From the NCBI RefSeq assembly GCF_003434305.1, contig NZ_QKKX01000024.1:1-37865 (forward strand): DNA of 37,865 nt, given 5' to 3'. This document shows positions 19,431 through 26,646 of the stretch, in pieces. Source of the stretch: Micromonospora sp. MW-13 (lineage in GTDB: Bacteria > Actinomycetota > Actinomycetes > Mycobacteriales > Micromonosporaceae). The position numbers and the translations under genes are program-made. The notes below the pieces were generated by a model. That model was not told the origin of the DNA and ran no database searches. It saw nothing but the letters and a program-made list of their open reading frames with translations. Numbering within the stretch: position 1 is the stretch's first letter; each line of letters starts with the position of its first letter.

Positions 19431-21166
19431 CGGACTACCTCCGCCACGATCTCCCGGCCCGGTCCGGGCCCGGTGTCGGACGCTACGCGCAGCGTCAGCC
19501 CGCGCCCCAGCAGCAGTTCGGACTCGTACTCTGCTCCGGAGAGCTGGAGTGCCCCGGTGCCGCGCGGCACCCGGATGGTCAGGATCGCGGCACCCTTGGC
19601 GAACTCCTCGGCCACGGCGCGGCTGGCCGTGCTGGAGACGTAGGCATGCTCTGTCCACCGGGTTCCGACCGGCAGCGGGCGGGCTGCGGCCGGTCCGAAC
19701 ACCGCGAGCGGGTCGGCGATACCGCGGTGGAGAACGACGTCGGCGGTCAGCCGGGACTTCTTCAGCGCCCGGTCGAGCTGGCGCACCGCGTCCCGGAGCG
19801 CATGGAAGCCGAACCCGTCCGGCAGCCGCCCTGACTCGCGCCGGAGCGCCCCGTTGAGGTTGGCGTACAGGCTGCCCCGGTACTGGTAGACCGCGTCCCG
19901 CTCGTCGGCGCTGAGCTGGGTGTACGCCGCGTCGGAGCGCACGTTGATCGGGGCTGCGTCGAGCGCGGCCTGGCCGGTGACGAGCGATCCGGGCGGGGCG
20001 ACCGTGGCCATCGGCGCGCTCGCGGGCGGTCGGGCGGGCGGCACGTTGCCCGCGCCGAGCTGCTCCCGGTACGGCAGCCGCTTGAGCTCCGGGTGGGCGG
20101 CGAGGTGGTCGCGCATCGCGCCCTGCCACTGCCGGACTTTCCCCGCTGCGCTCGCCTTGGCCGTGTCGTCGAGGGCGGCGACCTCCCGCTCCTTCCACCG
20201 GCGGATGCCGCGCTCGATCTCGCGCTGCCGCTCCTTGGCCTCGTAGCCGCGGGGGTTGGCCATGGGCCGGTCCGGCCGCCGAGTCGCCCCGGGCAGGTAC
20301 GCGCGGAGTGCGTGCGTGCAGTTCGGATGCTGGAGCCCGGCCGCCCTGGCGTCCCCCACAGAGCCGGCGATGTCCACCGTCACCGTGCCGGACCCGACCA
20401 TGTTGGGCAGCTCCACCCGACCGCGCTGCCCTCCGCTGATGGAGAGCACCTTGCCCTCCCATGGGGCGCAGCGCGGGCACTCGCGCGGGCTGTCCGACAC
20501 GATCACCGTGTCGACGCCGAGCGTGGTCAGCCGGTCGGTCTGGCCCTGGACGGCGGCCCGCTGCGTCACGGTGCGGGCGCCCATCTCGACGTACGACGAG
20601 AGCCGCCACCGACGGCCGGCGGAGTCGGTGAAGCTGGTCACGCCCTGGTCGACGAACCGGGCGAACGCCCACTGGCTGGCCTGCCTGCGGGTCATCCCGC
20701 CCGCCACCGATACGGCGGTCGCCTGCGCGATTGTCAGCCGGTACACGTCGAGCACCCGGCGCAGCACGGCGCTGTGCTTGGCCTCGATGTCGGCCACCAG
20801 TGCGCCAGCCAGCGACTCGACCACGCCGATCCGCGGTACGGTCCCGGCCGCGCTCGCCAGGTCTGGGGCGTCCCGGAGCAGCGACGCGGGCAGGTCCCGG
20901 GTGGCAATGCCCTGACCGGAGCGGTACGCGGCGGCGAGCATCTCCGTGATCAGGTCCGGGGCCCGGCCGGCCACCAGGGCCAGAATGCGCTCCGTCGCCT
21001 GCCGCAGCGACCCGAGGGCGGCCAGGCGGGTCACCGCCCAGTCCGGGGCGTCCTGGCCGGCAGCGAGCCGGCGGGTCACCTCGGCCAGGATCGCCTGCTC
21101 GGCACCCCGGTAGAGGTCGACTGCGCCGCGGGTGACGTCTTCGATCTGCTCGCCGGTCAGCGCCAT
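19427..21166 (-). CDS. Minor capsid protein (phage_min_cap2/MuF-like) fused to ADP-ribosyltransferase
   Basis: 579 residues. Residues about 1-300 form the capsid part: long helices, then RRWRLSSYVEMGARTVTQRAAVQGQTDRL, SDSPRECPRCAPWEGKVLSISG and LQHPNCTHALRAYLPG, the Cys/His signature of minor capsid protein 2. A charged helical linker (about 305-400) leads to a C-terminal ADP-ribosyltransferase domain (about 410-579). Its catalytic triad is visible: Arg481 in VVLHRG, the STS-type motif at 509-515 (YVSSTAS) and the ExE pair Glu548/Glu550 (YESELLLGRG). ExE enzymes normally modify arginine. The domain could be injected with DNA to modify host proteins, as T4 Alt is, or act as a toxin between cells. 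The portal stop is one base upstream. Confidence 0.88.
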   Translation of the reverse strand: MALTGEQIEDVTRGAVDLYRGAEQAILAEVTRRLAAGQDAPDWAVTRLAALGSLRQATERILALVAGRAPDLITEMLAAAYRSGQGIATRDLPASLLRDAPDLASAAGTVPRIGVVESLAGALVADIEAKHSAVLRRVLDVYRLTIAQATAVSVAGGMTRRQASQWAFARFVDQGVTSFTDSAGRRWRLSSYVEMGARTVTQRAAVQGQTDRLTTLGVDTVIVSDSPRECPRCAPWEGKVLSISGGQRGRVELPNMVGSGTVTVDIAGSVGDARAAGLQHPNCTHALRAYLPGATRRPDRPMANPRGYEAKERQREIERGIRRWKEREVAALDDTAKASAAGKVRQWQGAMRDHLAAHPELKRLPYREQLGAGNVPPARPPASAPMATVAPPGSLVTGQAALDAAPINVRSDAAYTQLSADERDAVYQYRGSLYANLNGALRRESGRLPDGFGFHALRDAVRQLDRALKKSRLTADVVLHRGIADPLAVFGPAAARPLPVGTRWTEHAYVSSTASRAVAEEFAKGAAILTIRVPRGTGALQLSGAEYESELLLGRGLTLRVASDTGPGPGREIVAEVVR

Positions 21167-21167
21167 G

Positions 21168-22748
21168 TCACTCCTCGGCCGGCGGTGGCTCCTCGTCGGC
21201 CTCGTCGTCGGCGGGCTCGTTGCCGGCCAGCGCGCCCAGCGCGGAGCCGACCTCTACCGGCGCCGGCTGGTCGCCCTTGATGCGGTCGACCTCCTCGCGC
21301 ACCTGGTCGTCGTCCCACTCGGGATGCACCATCCGCACCAGGGTCTCGGTCGAGGCGGCCCCGGCAGCGCTCAGCAGTTGGGCGGTGCGCGCTACCTGCT
21401 CCGGGCTCTCCGTCACCGAGTCGCCGAACTCGACGTTCGGCCGCTCCTCGGCCGGTCCGCCAAAGTTGATCCGCTCCAGGGCGAGATGCAGCTCCACGTA
21501 ACGGGCCAGCTCCGGTGCCCACGTTGTGATCCGATCGCCGCGGCTGACGAAGCTGCGCCGCTCCCTCGCCTGAACCTCTGTGGCGGTGACCGCGACGTCG
21601 CCCTCCTCGCCCATCGTCTGCGACGACAGGCCGGCGTGCCGCATCGCCGCCTCCATCAGGGCATCGATGGTGGCCTTGTGCTCGACGTGCCGGATGGCGA
21701 ACTGGGTCACCGTCAGGCCGCCACCGGACTGCTGATCGGGTAGCGCACGGATCGCGGAGTACACCTCGCGGTCGGCGTCCCAGACCGCGCCGCGACCCGG
21801 GCCGAGGTCCTGGAGCATGTACTCCGGGACCGTGATCCGGCCCCGGGCGTTCCGGATATCCCGCATCCAGTTCGTCCACGTCTCGTCGACCTGGTCGAAG
21901 ATCGGCTCGTTGCCGTCGAGGTCGGACCTGCCGTGGTACTTGAGCGGGCCCAGCTTCCGCCAGCGTCTCTGCGGGCCGGCGTTGGGGATGCGGACCACGT
22001 CGAGGCGGTCCAGGCCGGTCGGCTGTGACCCGGTCTCGTCGAGCAGCTCGGCCAGGTGCGCGACGTCGGGATGCTCGGTGAGCGGTATCGCCCGACCCAG
22101 CTCCTGGTCGGTGCCCTCGTGCAGGGCGTACGTGATCCGCCCGGCGCCGGAGACCACGTCGTGGTGCTCCAGCAGCCGCAGCACCGTCCCGGAAGACTCC
22201 AGCACGGTGGACCAGAAGGTGACCTCCAGCAGCGCGCCCCACCGGATGACGGGGATCGCCGCGTCGGCCGGAACCGCCGTGGGGATTGCCCGGTCCGGTG
22301 CCACCTCCTGGTCGATCACCGGCCGGAGGTAGACGTCGCCGAGCACCGACCCGACCTCGGCGGCGTGTCGCAGCACGGTGTATAGCCCTGCCTCAATCAG
22401 CCCCTCGACGGCTTCCTGGGCGGCCGTGGTGTCGCAGGTGAGGGTGGGCGGCTCCGCGTACAGCAGGCCGGCGGAGGTGGCGGCCAGATCGGCGGGCACG
22501 GGCACGTGGATTCGGGTATCGCGCTCGCCGATGCGGGGCGGGGTGCCCCACAACCAGCGGGACAGCGTCCCGATGACGCCACCCGCGTACTGACTGGGCC
22601 GGTGTCGACCGCTGGTGGTGGCACGCCCGCGGTAGACCTGGGCCAGGTCGCCGGGGTCACCGACGTACCAGGCATCCCAGTCGCCGTACGCATCGTAGGC
22701 GGGTTGGTGGGCGGGCGGCGGCCAGGCACCGCCGGTGGGGATCGGCAC
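21168..22748 (-). CDS. Portal protein (SPP1/gp6-like)
   Basis: 526 residues, a normal portal size. Visible portal features are the N-terminal WYVGDPGDLAQVYRG region, SRWLWGTPPRIGERDTRIHVPVPADLAATSAGLLYAEPP, the wing segment VGSVLGDVYLRPVID, then EVTFWSTVLESSGTVLRLLEHHD. Next come the clip and stem helices (EYMLQDLGPGRGAVWDADREVYSAIRAL) and the crown segment SSQTMGEEGDVAVTATEVQARERRSF. The C-terminus is acidic (EPADDEADEEPPPAEE). It forms the dodecameric DNA entry channel. Its start is 13 bases after the terminase stop and its end is one base before the minor capsid gene, in the standard packaging-head gene order. Confidence 0.92.
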   Translation of the reverse strand: MPIPTGGAWPPPAHQPAYDAYGDWDAWYVGDPGDLAQVYRGRATTSGRHRPSQYAGGVIGTLSRWLWGTPPRIGERDTRIHVPVPADLAATSAGLLYAEPPTLTCDTTAAQEAVEGLIEAGLYTVLRHAAEVGSVLGDVYLRPVIDQEVAPDRAIPTAVPADAAIPVIRWGALLEVTFWSTVLESSGTVLRLLEHHDVVSGAGRITYALHEGTDQELGRAIPLTEHPDVAHLAELLDETGSQPTGLDRLDVVRIPNAGPQRRWRKLGPLKYHGRSDLDGNEPIFDQVDETWTNWMRDIRNARGRITVPEYMLQDLGPGRGAVWDADREVYSAIRALPDQQSGGGLTVTQFAIRHVEHKATIDALMEAAMRHAGLSSQTMGEEGDVAVTATEVQARERRSFVSRGDRITTWAPELARYVELHLALERINFGGPAEERPNVEFGDSVTESPEQVARTAQLLSAAGAASTETLVRMVHPEWDDDQVREEVDRIKGDQPAPVEVGSALGALAGNEPADDEADEEPPPAEE

Positions 22749-22761
22749 CAGGCCCTCCTCG

Positions 22762-24036
22762 TCAGGCTGCGAGTGCGTGTGCGGGGGCGTGCCGCAGCAT
22801 CGGCCGCCAGAGAACTTCGGGCGTCTTCACGGCGTACCGGCCGGCGTCAAGGCTGTCGTCGCGGTCCTTGTGCGGCTTGTCCTCGCCGAGCAGGGCGGCT
22901 TTCTCGTCCCACACGTAGCCGGGGACCTCCTCGATCCAGCCGGCGCAGGACTCGTGCACGTACAGCAGGCCCTCGGCAAGCAGCGAGGCGACCAACTGGA
23001 TGCCGTCCATGACCGCGTTGTCCGCCTTCGTCGGCGTGAGTCCGTCGTCGAACAGTTGGCGGTTCATCCAGGCGGCGGCCGGGTCGACACACACCCACTC
23101 GGGGCGGACGTCGAGCTTTCCGAGCCAGCCGCGCAGCCGGGACGAGTATTCGACCGGGCTGAGCTGGCGCATCTGCCGCTTTGGGTCCCAGCGCCACTCA
23201 CGGGCGAGGTACAGGTTGCCGTCCACGCCGACACCAAGCAGCAGTGCGGCGAAGGGGTGGTTCGTGCCGGGGTCGACGCCGAGGCTGACCCAGCGGACGA
23301 TCTGCGGCAGGGTCTTGACGACGTGCTTCGCAGGGTCCCAGCCCTCATAGACGGAGCCTTCGGCCATGACCCACTGGCCGAGGATCATGCGCTTGTACCA
23401 GAGGCCCTTGTACTGCCGCCGGTACCGCTCCTTGACCCGCTCACTGAGGAATGGGTTGTCGTCGAGGTCGAAGTGCCAGACCCGCCAGTCGCCGGAGAGC
23501 CGGCCGCCGGGCTTCGTCTCGTCGATGCCGTCGACCTTCAGCCAGTGGCGCGGGTTGTCCGGGTTGGTGTTCCCGAACAACTGCGCGCCGTCCAAGCTGC
23601 ACCGGCCAAGGAGCTGCTCGTGGAAGCTCTGCGGCATCAGCGACCACTCATCGACGTAGCCGGACGCGCAGGTCATGCCCCGGAGCCGGTTCTCCGAGCG
23701 TTCGTCGTTGAAGGTGATGACCTCGATGGTGCGACCGAGGATGGTGGCGGTCGGCGCTCCCCGGGTGTAGGTGGTCGCCTTGGCGAGGTGCCCGAACAGG
23801 CGGGCGTCGCGGAGCGGGTTGAAAATGTTCCGCACCGCGGTGTCGTACGTCTTCGCGCAGACGACCAGGTCGCCGGAGGTGGGTGCGACGGCGACCTGCA
23901 TGAGCCAGCGGAGCAGCCCGGACGCGGTCTTGCCGGAGCGGATGGCGCCTTCGGCGAGGTTGAGGAAGGCGTCGGAGTCGACAACGTAGTCGATCTGCTT
24001 CTCGCTCAGCGGCAGGGTCGACAGGTCGATGCTCAT
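22762..24036 (-). CDS. terL: Terminase large subunit
   Basis: 424 residues. The ATPase domain has Walker A GAIRSGKTAS (about 30-39), a Walker B/catalytic Asp-Glu pair at 129-130 (GYVDEW), and a coupling-type motif GNTNPDNPRHW (155-165). The nuclease domain shows the RNase H-like acid residues: D255 in SLGVDPGTNHPF, D318 in CVDPAAAW and the DRDDSLDAGRYA segment (391-402). This protein packages the genome into procapsids and cuts it. The ATG at 24036 overlaps the small-subunit stop (ATGA); the longer open frame upstream is a shadow of that gene. Confidence 0.95.
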   Translation of the reverse strand: MSIDLSTLPLSEKQIDYVVDSDAFLNLAEGAIRSGKTASGLLRWLMQVAVAPTSGDLVVCAKTYDTAVRNIFNPLRDARLFGHLAKATTYTRGAPTATILGRTIEVITFNDERSENRLRGMTCASGYVDEWSLMPQSFHEQLLGRCSLDGAQLFGNTNPDNPRHWLKVDGIDETKPGGRLSGDWRVWHFDLDDNPFLSERVKERYRRQYKGLWYKRMILGQWVMAEGSVYEGWDPAKHVVKTLPQIVRWVSLGVDPGTNHPFAALLLGVGVDGNLYLAREWRWDPKRQMRQLSPVEYSSRLRGWLGKLDVRPEWVCVDPAAAWMNRQLFDDGLTPTKADNAVMDGIQLVASLLAEGLLYVHESCAGWIEEVPGYVWDEKAALLGEDKPHKDRDDSLDAGRYAVKTPEVLWRPMLRHAPAHALAA

Positions 24037-24542
24037 CCGCTGGCCTTGGCCTGGTCGCGTGCGGCGCGGAGGGCGTCGCGCAGCTCGCCGAGCATGCCCT
24101 TCTCGTCCTCGTTGCCGGTCGCCTTGTCGTACTCGGCGAGCTTCAGCGCGGTGCCGGCGAGGGCCTGGATGGCGGTGGCGATGTTCCGCTTGTCGGCGAA
24201 CGGCGGCTCTTCCAGGGTGGTCGAGTTGTAGTCGTTCTCCTTGCCGCCGAAGTTGTAGACCAGGGCGGGCGCGAACATCTGGCCCATCAGCTTGTTGGCG
24301 GCGTCGAGGGCGTCGAGCTGGAGTTGGGCGCGGCGGGCGGCCCCGTCGGCCTTCTTCGCGGCCGTGGCCGCTGCGGTCGCGCCGGCGCGCTCGAAGCTGA
24401 GGCCCAGCCGGGCGGCGATCTCGCTGATGGTCTTCCCGCTGCGGCCGAGTTCCTTGGCGATGGCGTTGCGGCTGAGGCCCTGGGCGTGCAGTGCCCGGAC
24501 CTGGTCGTGGTCGGCCTGGGTGACGGGGCGGGGGCGGGTCAT
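24033..24542 (-). CDS. terS: Terminase small subunit
   Basis: 169 residues. Residues about 8-50 contain a Hin/resolvase-like helix-turn-helix (TQADHDQVRALHAQGLSRNAIAKELGRSGKTISEIAARLG), used to recognise the packaging site. The central and C-terminal helices (RRAQLQLDALDAANKLMGQMFAPALVYNFGG, then FADKRNIATAIQALAGTALKLAEYDKATG) fit the oligomerisation region. It is the first gene of the late operon and overlaps the large subunit. GAGGTG before the ATG at 24542 supports the start. The name rests on the HTH plus adjacency to the large subunit. Confidence 0.85.
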   Translation of the reverse strand: MTRPRPVTQADHDQVRALHAQGLSRNAIAKELGRSGKTISEIAARLGLSFERAGATAAATAAKKADGAARRAQLQLDALDAANKLMGQMFAPALVYNFGGKENDYNSTTLEEPPFADKRNIATAIQALAGTALKLAEYDKATGNEDEKGMLGELRDALRAARDQAKASG

Positions 24543-24662
24543 GGGTCACCTCGTCACGGCACCTGGCCGGTCAGGGGTCAGTGATCAGGAATACACCCTC
24601 CGCAGTGGAGGTTGATCAGGGACAGTGGCCGGCACCAGCTGGCCCGACCCGAGAGGTACTGC
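24543..24662. promoter_or_regulatory. Divergent control region for the late operon and the gene at 24663
   Basis: This 120-bp gap separates divergent genes. It contains a direct repeat TGATCAGG (24582-24589 and 24613-24620), and between the copies an inverted repeat CCTCC-GCAGT-GGAGG (24597-24611). TATTCC on the minus strand close to the first repeat is a possible -10 for the late operon. A regulator binding here would control virion genes. Packaging signals (cos/pac) are also often near small-terminase genes; nothing decisive is visible. Confidence 0.4.
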
Positions 24663-24971
24663 ATGCGAGCGAAGTTTTTGCGTGGCGTTCTGCGCATCGA
24701 CCTGATTCACACCGCCGACGAGATCGCGGACGTTGTCCGGCTGGTCACCGCCGCCGGTCTGGTCAACATCCAGATCAGCCCCGACGGCGAGGGGGCGAGC
24801 ATCGCCGTGGATGTGACGGTTCCTGGCGGCTGGCCGCAGGAGGTGCTGCCGGCGCTGATGGCCGTTTCTGCGGCGTTGGGTGCTGGGCCCTCGGCCGAGG
24901 TGATGCTGGAGCGGTGGCAGGAGGGGGCCACCGACTTCCAGGCGGCGAAAGCGAAGTTCAACCAGTCGTAG
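24663..24971 (+). CDS. Hypothetical protein (102 aa), divergent from the late operon
   Basis: No family is recognised. The protein is compact alpha/beta: LRGVLRIDLIHTADEIADVVRLVTAAGL, then NIQISPDGEGASIAVDVTVPG, then a helix WPQEVLPALMAVSAALGAGPSAEVMLERWQEGATDFQAAKAKF. GAGAGG with a short spacer precedes the ATG at 24663, the same RBS style as the plus-strand genes at 4557 and 6936. It is the only plus-strand gene between the late and early operons and ends before two tandem hairpins. It shares its promoter gap with the small terminase, so it may be a lysogeny-expressed or regulatory gene; this is inference. Confidence 0.65.
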   Translation: MRAKFLRGVLRIDLIHTADEIADVVRLVTAAGLVNIQISPDGEGASIAVDVTVPGGWPQEVLPALMAVSAALGAGPSAEVMLERWQEGATDFQAAKAKFNQS

Positions 24972-24978
24972 GTGGCGC

Positions 24979-25011
24979 GCGGGCAGGCCACCGCCGCAGC
25001 AGCCTGCCCGC
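24979..25011 (+). terminator. Hairpin terminator after the gene at 24663
   Basis: 10-bp perfect stem (GCGGGCAGGC at 24979-24988, complement at 25002-25011) with a 13-base loop, starting eight bases after the stop codon at 24971. A second hairpin follows at 25022-25052, making a tandem terminator. Confidence 0.7.
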
Positions 25012-25021
25012 AGCCCACCCT

Positions 25022-25052
25022 CTGCTGCGTCCTGCCCCCGGGGACGCAGCAG
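25022..25052. terminator. Second tandem hairpin
   Basis: 11-bp perfect stem (CTGCTGCGTCC at 25022-25032, complement at 25042-25052) and a 9-base loop. It lies between the plus-strand gene ending at 24971 and the minus-strand gene ending at 25130, so it can serve both. Confidence 0.65.
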
Positions 25053-25129
25053 CCCGGCGGGACCTGAGTGGTCGACCGGCCGGGCTGTGGGCACACTCCG
25101 CCTACGCGGGATGTGAACAAATCATGCGG

Positions 25130-25348
25130 CTACGCGGCGGCAAGGTCAAGTCGGCGGGGGCGTCCGCGCGTCGTGGTGCGGGTGGCCAGCTCGATGGCGG
25201 CGGCCTCGTCGAGCGGGGAGTGGCCGGCGCGGGTGGTGAGTCCCTTGCGGTCGCGCCAGCGGCGGACCATGCCGGGCGTGACGTCGGGGCCGAGCCGGTC
25301 GGCGAGTTGCTCGGCGGTACCCCACTCCCGGCCCTCCACGGTGATCAC
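25130..25348 (-). CDS. Small HTH DNA-binding protein (72 aa)
   Basis: The 72 residues contain a MerR/Xis-like HTH: WGTAEQLADRLGPDVTPGMVRRWRDRKGLTTRAGHSPLDEAAAIELATR. It ends in a basic tail TTTRGRPRRLDL that resembles an AT-hook-like GRP motif. Proteins of this form are frequent in actinophage early/late junctions and are taken to be regulators. The GTG at 25348 starts the frame without a clear RBS. An operator-like repeat lies upstream (25391-25410). It stands alone between two terminators (25022 and 25453), so it has its own promoter and is a candidate late-gene or lysogeny switch regulator. Confidence 0.7.
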   Translation of the reverse strand: MITVEGREWGTAEQLADRLGPDVTPGMVRRWRDRKGLTTRAGHSPLDEAAAIELATRTTTRGRPRRLDLAAA

Positions 25349-25390
25349 GGTCCTAACCGTACCTTCCTAGGCTGATGCCTGGTCCGTTAC

Positions 25391-25410
25391 ACCATAATGG
25401 TCAGTATGGT
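25391..25410. promoter_or_regulatory. Operator-like ACCATA/TATGGT repeats upstream of the HTH gene
   Basis: ACCATAATGGT (25391-25401) is a palindrome with a one-base centre. TATGGT follows at 25405-25410 and also pairs with ACCATA at 25391-25396. The patch is unusually AT-rich for this window and lies about 45-60 bases upstream of the GTG at 25348, as expected for a promoter/operator of that gene. Confidence 0.45.
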
Positions 25411-25452
25411 GCGCGTTATCTGGGATTTCCCTGTGAATTGTTGACCTTGAAG

Positions 25453-25488
25453 CGGCCCGGGACTCGGAATCAACCGCGTCCCGGGCCG
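25453..25488 (-). terminator. Terminator of the early/replication operon
   Basis: 11-bp perfect stem (CGGCCCGGGAC at 25453-25463, complement at 25478-25488) with a 14-base loop, beginning seven bases beyond the stop of the last early gene (25495). It separates early transcription from the HTH gene at 25348. Confidence 0.75.
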
Positions 25489-25494
25489 AGCTGG

Positions 25495-25689
25495 TCACCG
25501 CTTACTCGGGCGCTTCTTGTACCGTGCGCATCCCTGATTGCCGCAGCTCTGATCGGGGCTGACCCCGTCCTGGTTGGCGATCCGGGTGTCCGGTATCCAC
25601 TTGACGGCGTTCGGCTGGCCGCACGCCTCGCAGTCGTCCGGCACGAAGGTGTGCATGGTGGCTCGCGTGTAGCTCCTTTGAGGACTCAT
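25495..25689 (-). CDS. Small zinc-ribbon-like protein (64 aa)
   Basis: The 64 residues contain four cysteines in two knuckles: CEACG near the N-terminal third (Cys20, Cys23) and CGNQGC in the C-terminal part (Cys49, Cys54), separated by NAVKWIPDTRIANQDGVSPDQS. It ends in a basic tail (ARYKKRPSKR). This fits a small zinc ribbon that binds nucleic acid or protein. GAGAGG and GAGGG precede the ATG at 25689. It is the last gene of the early operon, five bases after the 219-residue protein. Function unknown. Confidence 0.7.
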   Translation of the reverse strand: MSPQRSYTRATMHTFVPDDCEACGQPNAVKWIPDTRIANQDGVSPDQSCGNQGCARYKKRPSKR

Positions 25690-25693
25690 GCCC

Positions 25694-26353
25694 TCATCCT
25701 CTCTCAGCGGCGTGTGCGGCCCCCGCGACCGCACCGATGACGGCGGCCCGGGGCCAGATGTGCGCCGCCCCCTCGACGGCGCCCTCCATCCCGCACGGGC
25801 AGCCCTGGCCGGTGCAGAGCCGGCCGGTGGCGCACACGACCGTCCAGGCGTCGACGGGGCCGGCGGTCTGGACGACGAGTTGCCGCTCCCCGCAGTGCGG
25901 GCAGGCGACGCCGGGCAAGGGCTCGCGGTCCGGGCCGAGACCGACGGCGGCACGGACCCAGGTGTCCTCGTCGACCAGGTGCCGGTGGACGACGCGGGCC
26001 GTGCCGGGCTGGAGCCGAGGCAGCGCGTCGTAGATCCGCCACCACGGGTCGGGTCCGGGGGTGGCCCGGATCGTGTCCGCGAGCCAGCCGAGCTTGCCGG
26101 TGAGCCGGTGGTCCAGCTCGGCCCAGGTGGTGTCCCGGACGGGCCGCTCGTCGAGCACGAGTCCGCCGGTGGGGTCGCCGTGGTCGCCGACGCTGGTGCG
26201 GGTGCCGTAGTTCGGTGAGCGGAGCGCGGGGGCGGCGGCGAGCAGTTTGGCGGTGGCCTGCCGAGTCTCGGCACGGACGAGCTGGGCGAGGCGGGCCCGG
26301 GCCGGCCCGACGGAGTGCAGGGCGGCCAGGGCGTGGAGGTGGTGCGGGGTCAC
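25694..26353 (-). CDS. Phage hypothetical protein with C-terminal cysteine cluster (219 aa)
   Basis: The N-terminal ~130 residues are helical (HHLHALAALHSVGPARARLAQLVRAETRQATAKLL, then WAELDHRLTGKLGWLADTIRA and DPWWRIYDALPRLQPGTARVVHRHL). The C-terminal part holds CPHCGERQLVVQT and CATGRLCTGQGCPCG, six cysteines that look like a zinc ribbon. Proteins with this plan are common in actinophage genomes, close to the small HTH and zinc genes, but their function is not known to me. GAGGAG four bases before the GTG at 26353 fixes the start. It may bind DNA or partner the polymerase encoded upstream; this is a guess. Confidence 0.68.
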   Translation of the reverse strand: MTPHHLHALAALHSVGPARARLAQLVRAETRQATAKLLAAAPALRSPNYGTRTSVGDHGDPTGGLVLDERPVRDTTWAELDHRLTGKLGWLADTIRATPGPDPWWRIYDALPRLQPGTARVVHRHLVDEDTWVRAAVGLGPDREPLPGVACPHCGERQLVVQTAGPVDAWTVVCATGRLCTGQGCPCGMEGAVEGAAHIWPRAAVIGAVAGAAHAAERG

Positions 26354-26361
26354 GGTGCTCC

Positions 26362-26646
26362 TCAGGAGGCGATGCGGGCGAGGACGTCGTCGGGCAGGTC
26401 GCCCGTGCCGGTCTCCCAGCGGCGGACCCGCGAGAGGGGCACGCCGAGGCGGGCGGCGGCCTGCTGCTGGGTGAGGTGGTGGCGTCGGCGCCATTCCCGG
26501 AGCCGCCACGCTCCGGGGGGCGTGTCGGGGGCTCCGTCGGTGACGCGGGCCCGGACGCGCCGGTAGCCGGGGGCGGTGCCGAGGTCCGGGTCGGCCAGGG
26601 GCGGTGTCACCCACGCGCGGTGGATGCGGGAACCGGGGGCGCTCAT
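26362..26646 (-). CDS. XRE-like HTH protein (94 aa)
   Basis: 94 residues. The C-terminal ~45 form a Cro/C1-type helix-turn-helix: WRLREWRRRHHLTQQQAAARLGVPLSRVRRWETGTGDLPDDVLARI. The first half is a basic, Pro-rich extension (SRIHRAWVTPPLADPDLGTAPGYRRVRARV). The ATG at 26646 shares a base with the polymerase stop (TGATG), so its expression is coupled to the replication protein. A phage regulator that senses progress of early transcription is plausible. Confidence 0.75.
   Translation of the reverse strand: MSAPGSRIHRAWVTPPLADPDLGTAPGYRRVRARVTDGAPDTPPGAWRLREWRRRHHLTQQQAAARLGVPLSRVRRWETGTGDLPDDVLARIAS

Noticed and set aside
22762..24549. A 595-codon fused terminase frame
   Set aside because: The first ~170 codons overlap the small terminase gene in a shadow frame; the true large subunit begins at the ATGA overlap at 24036.
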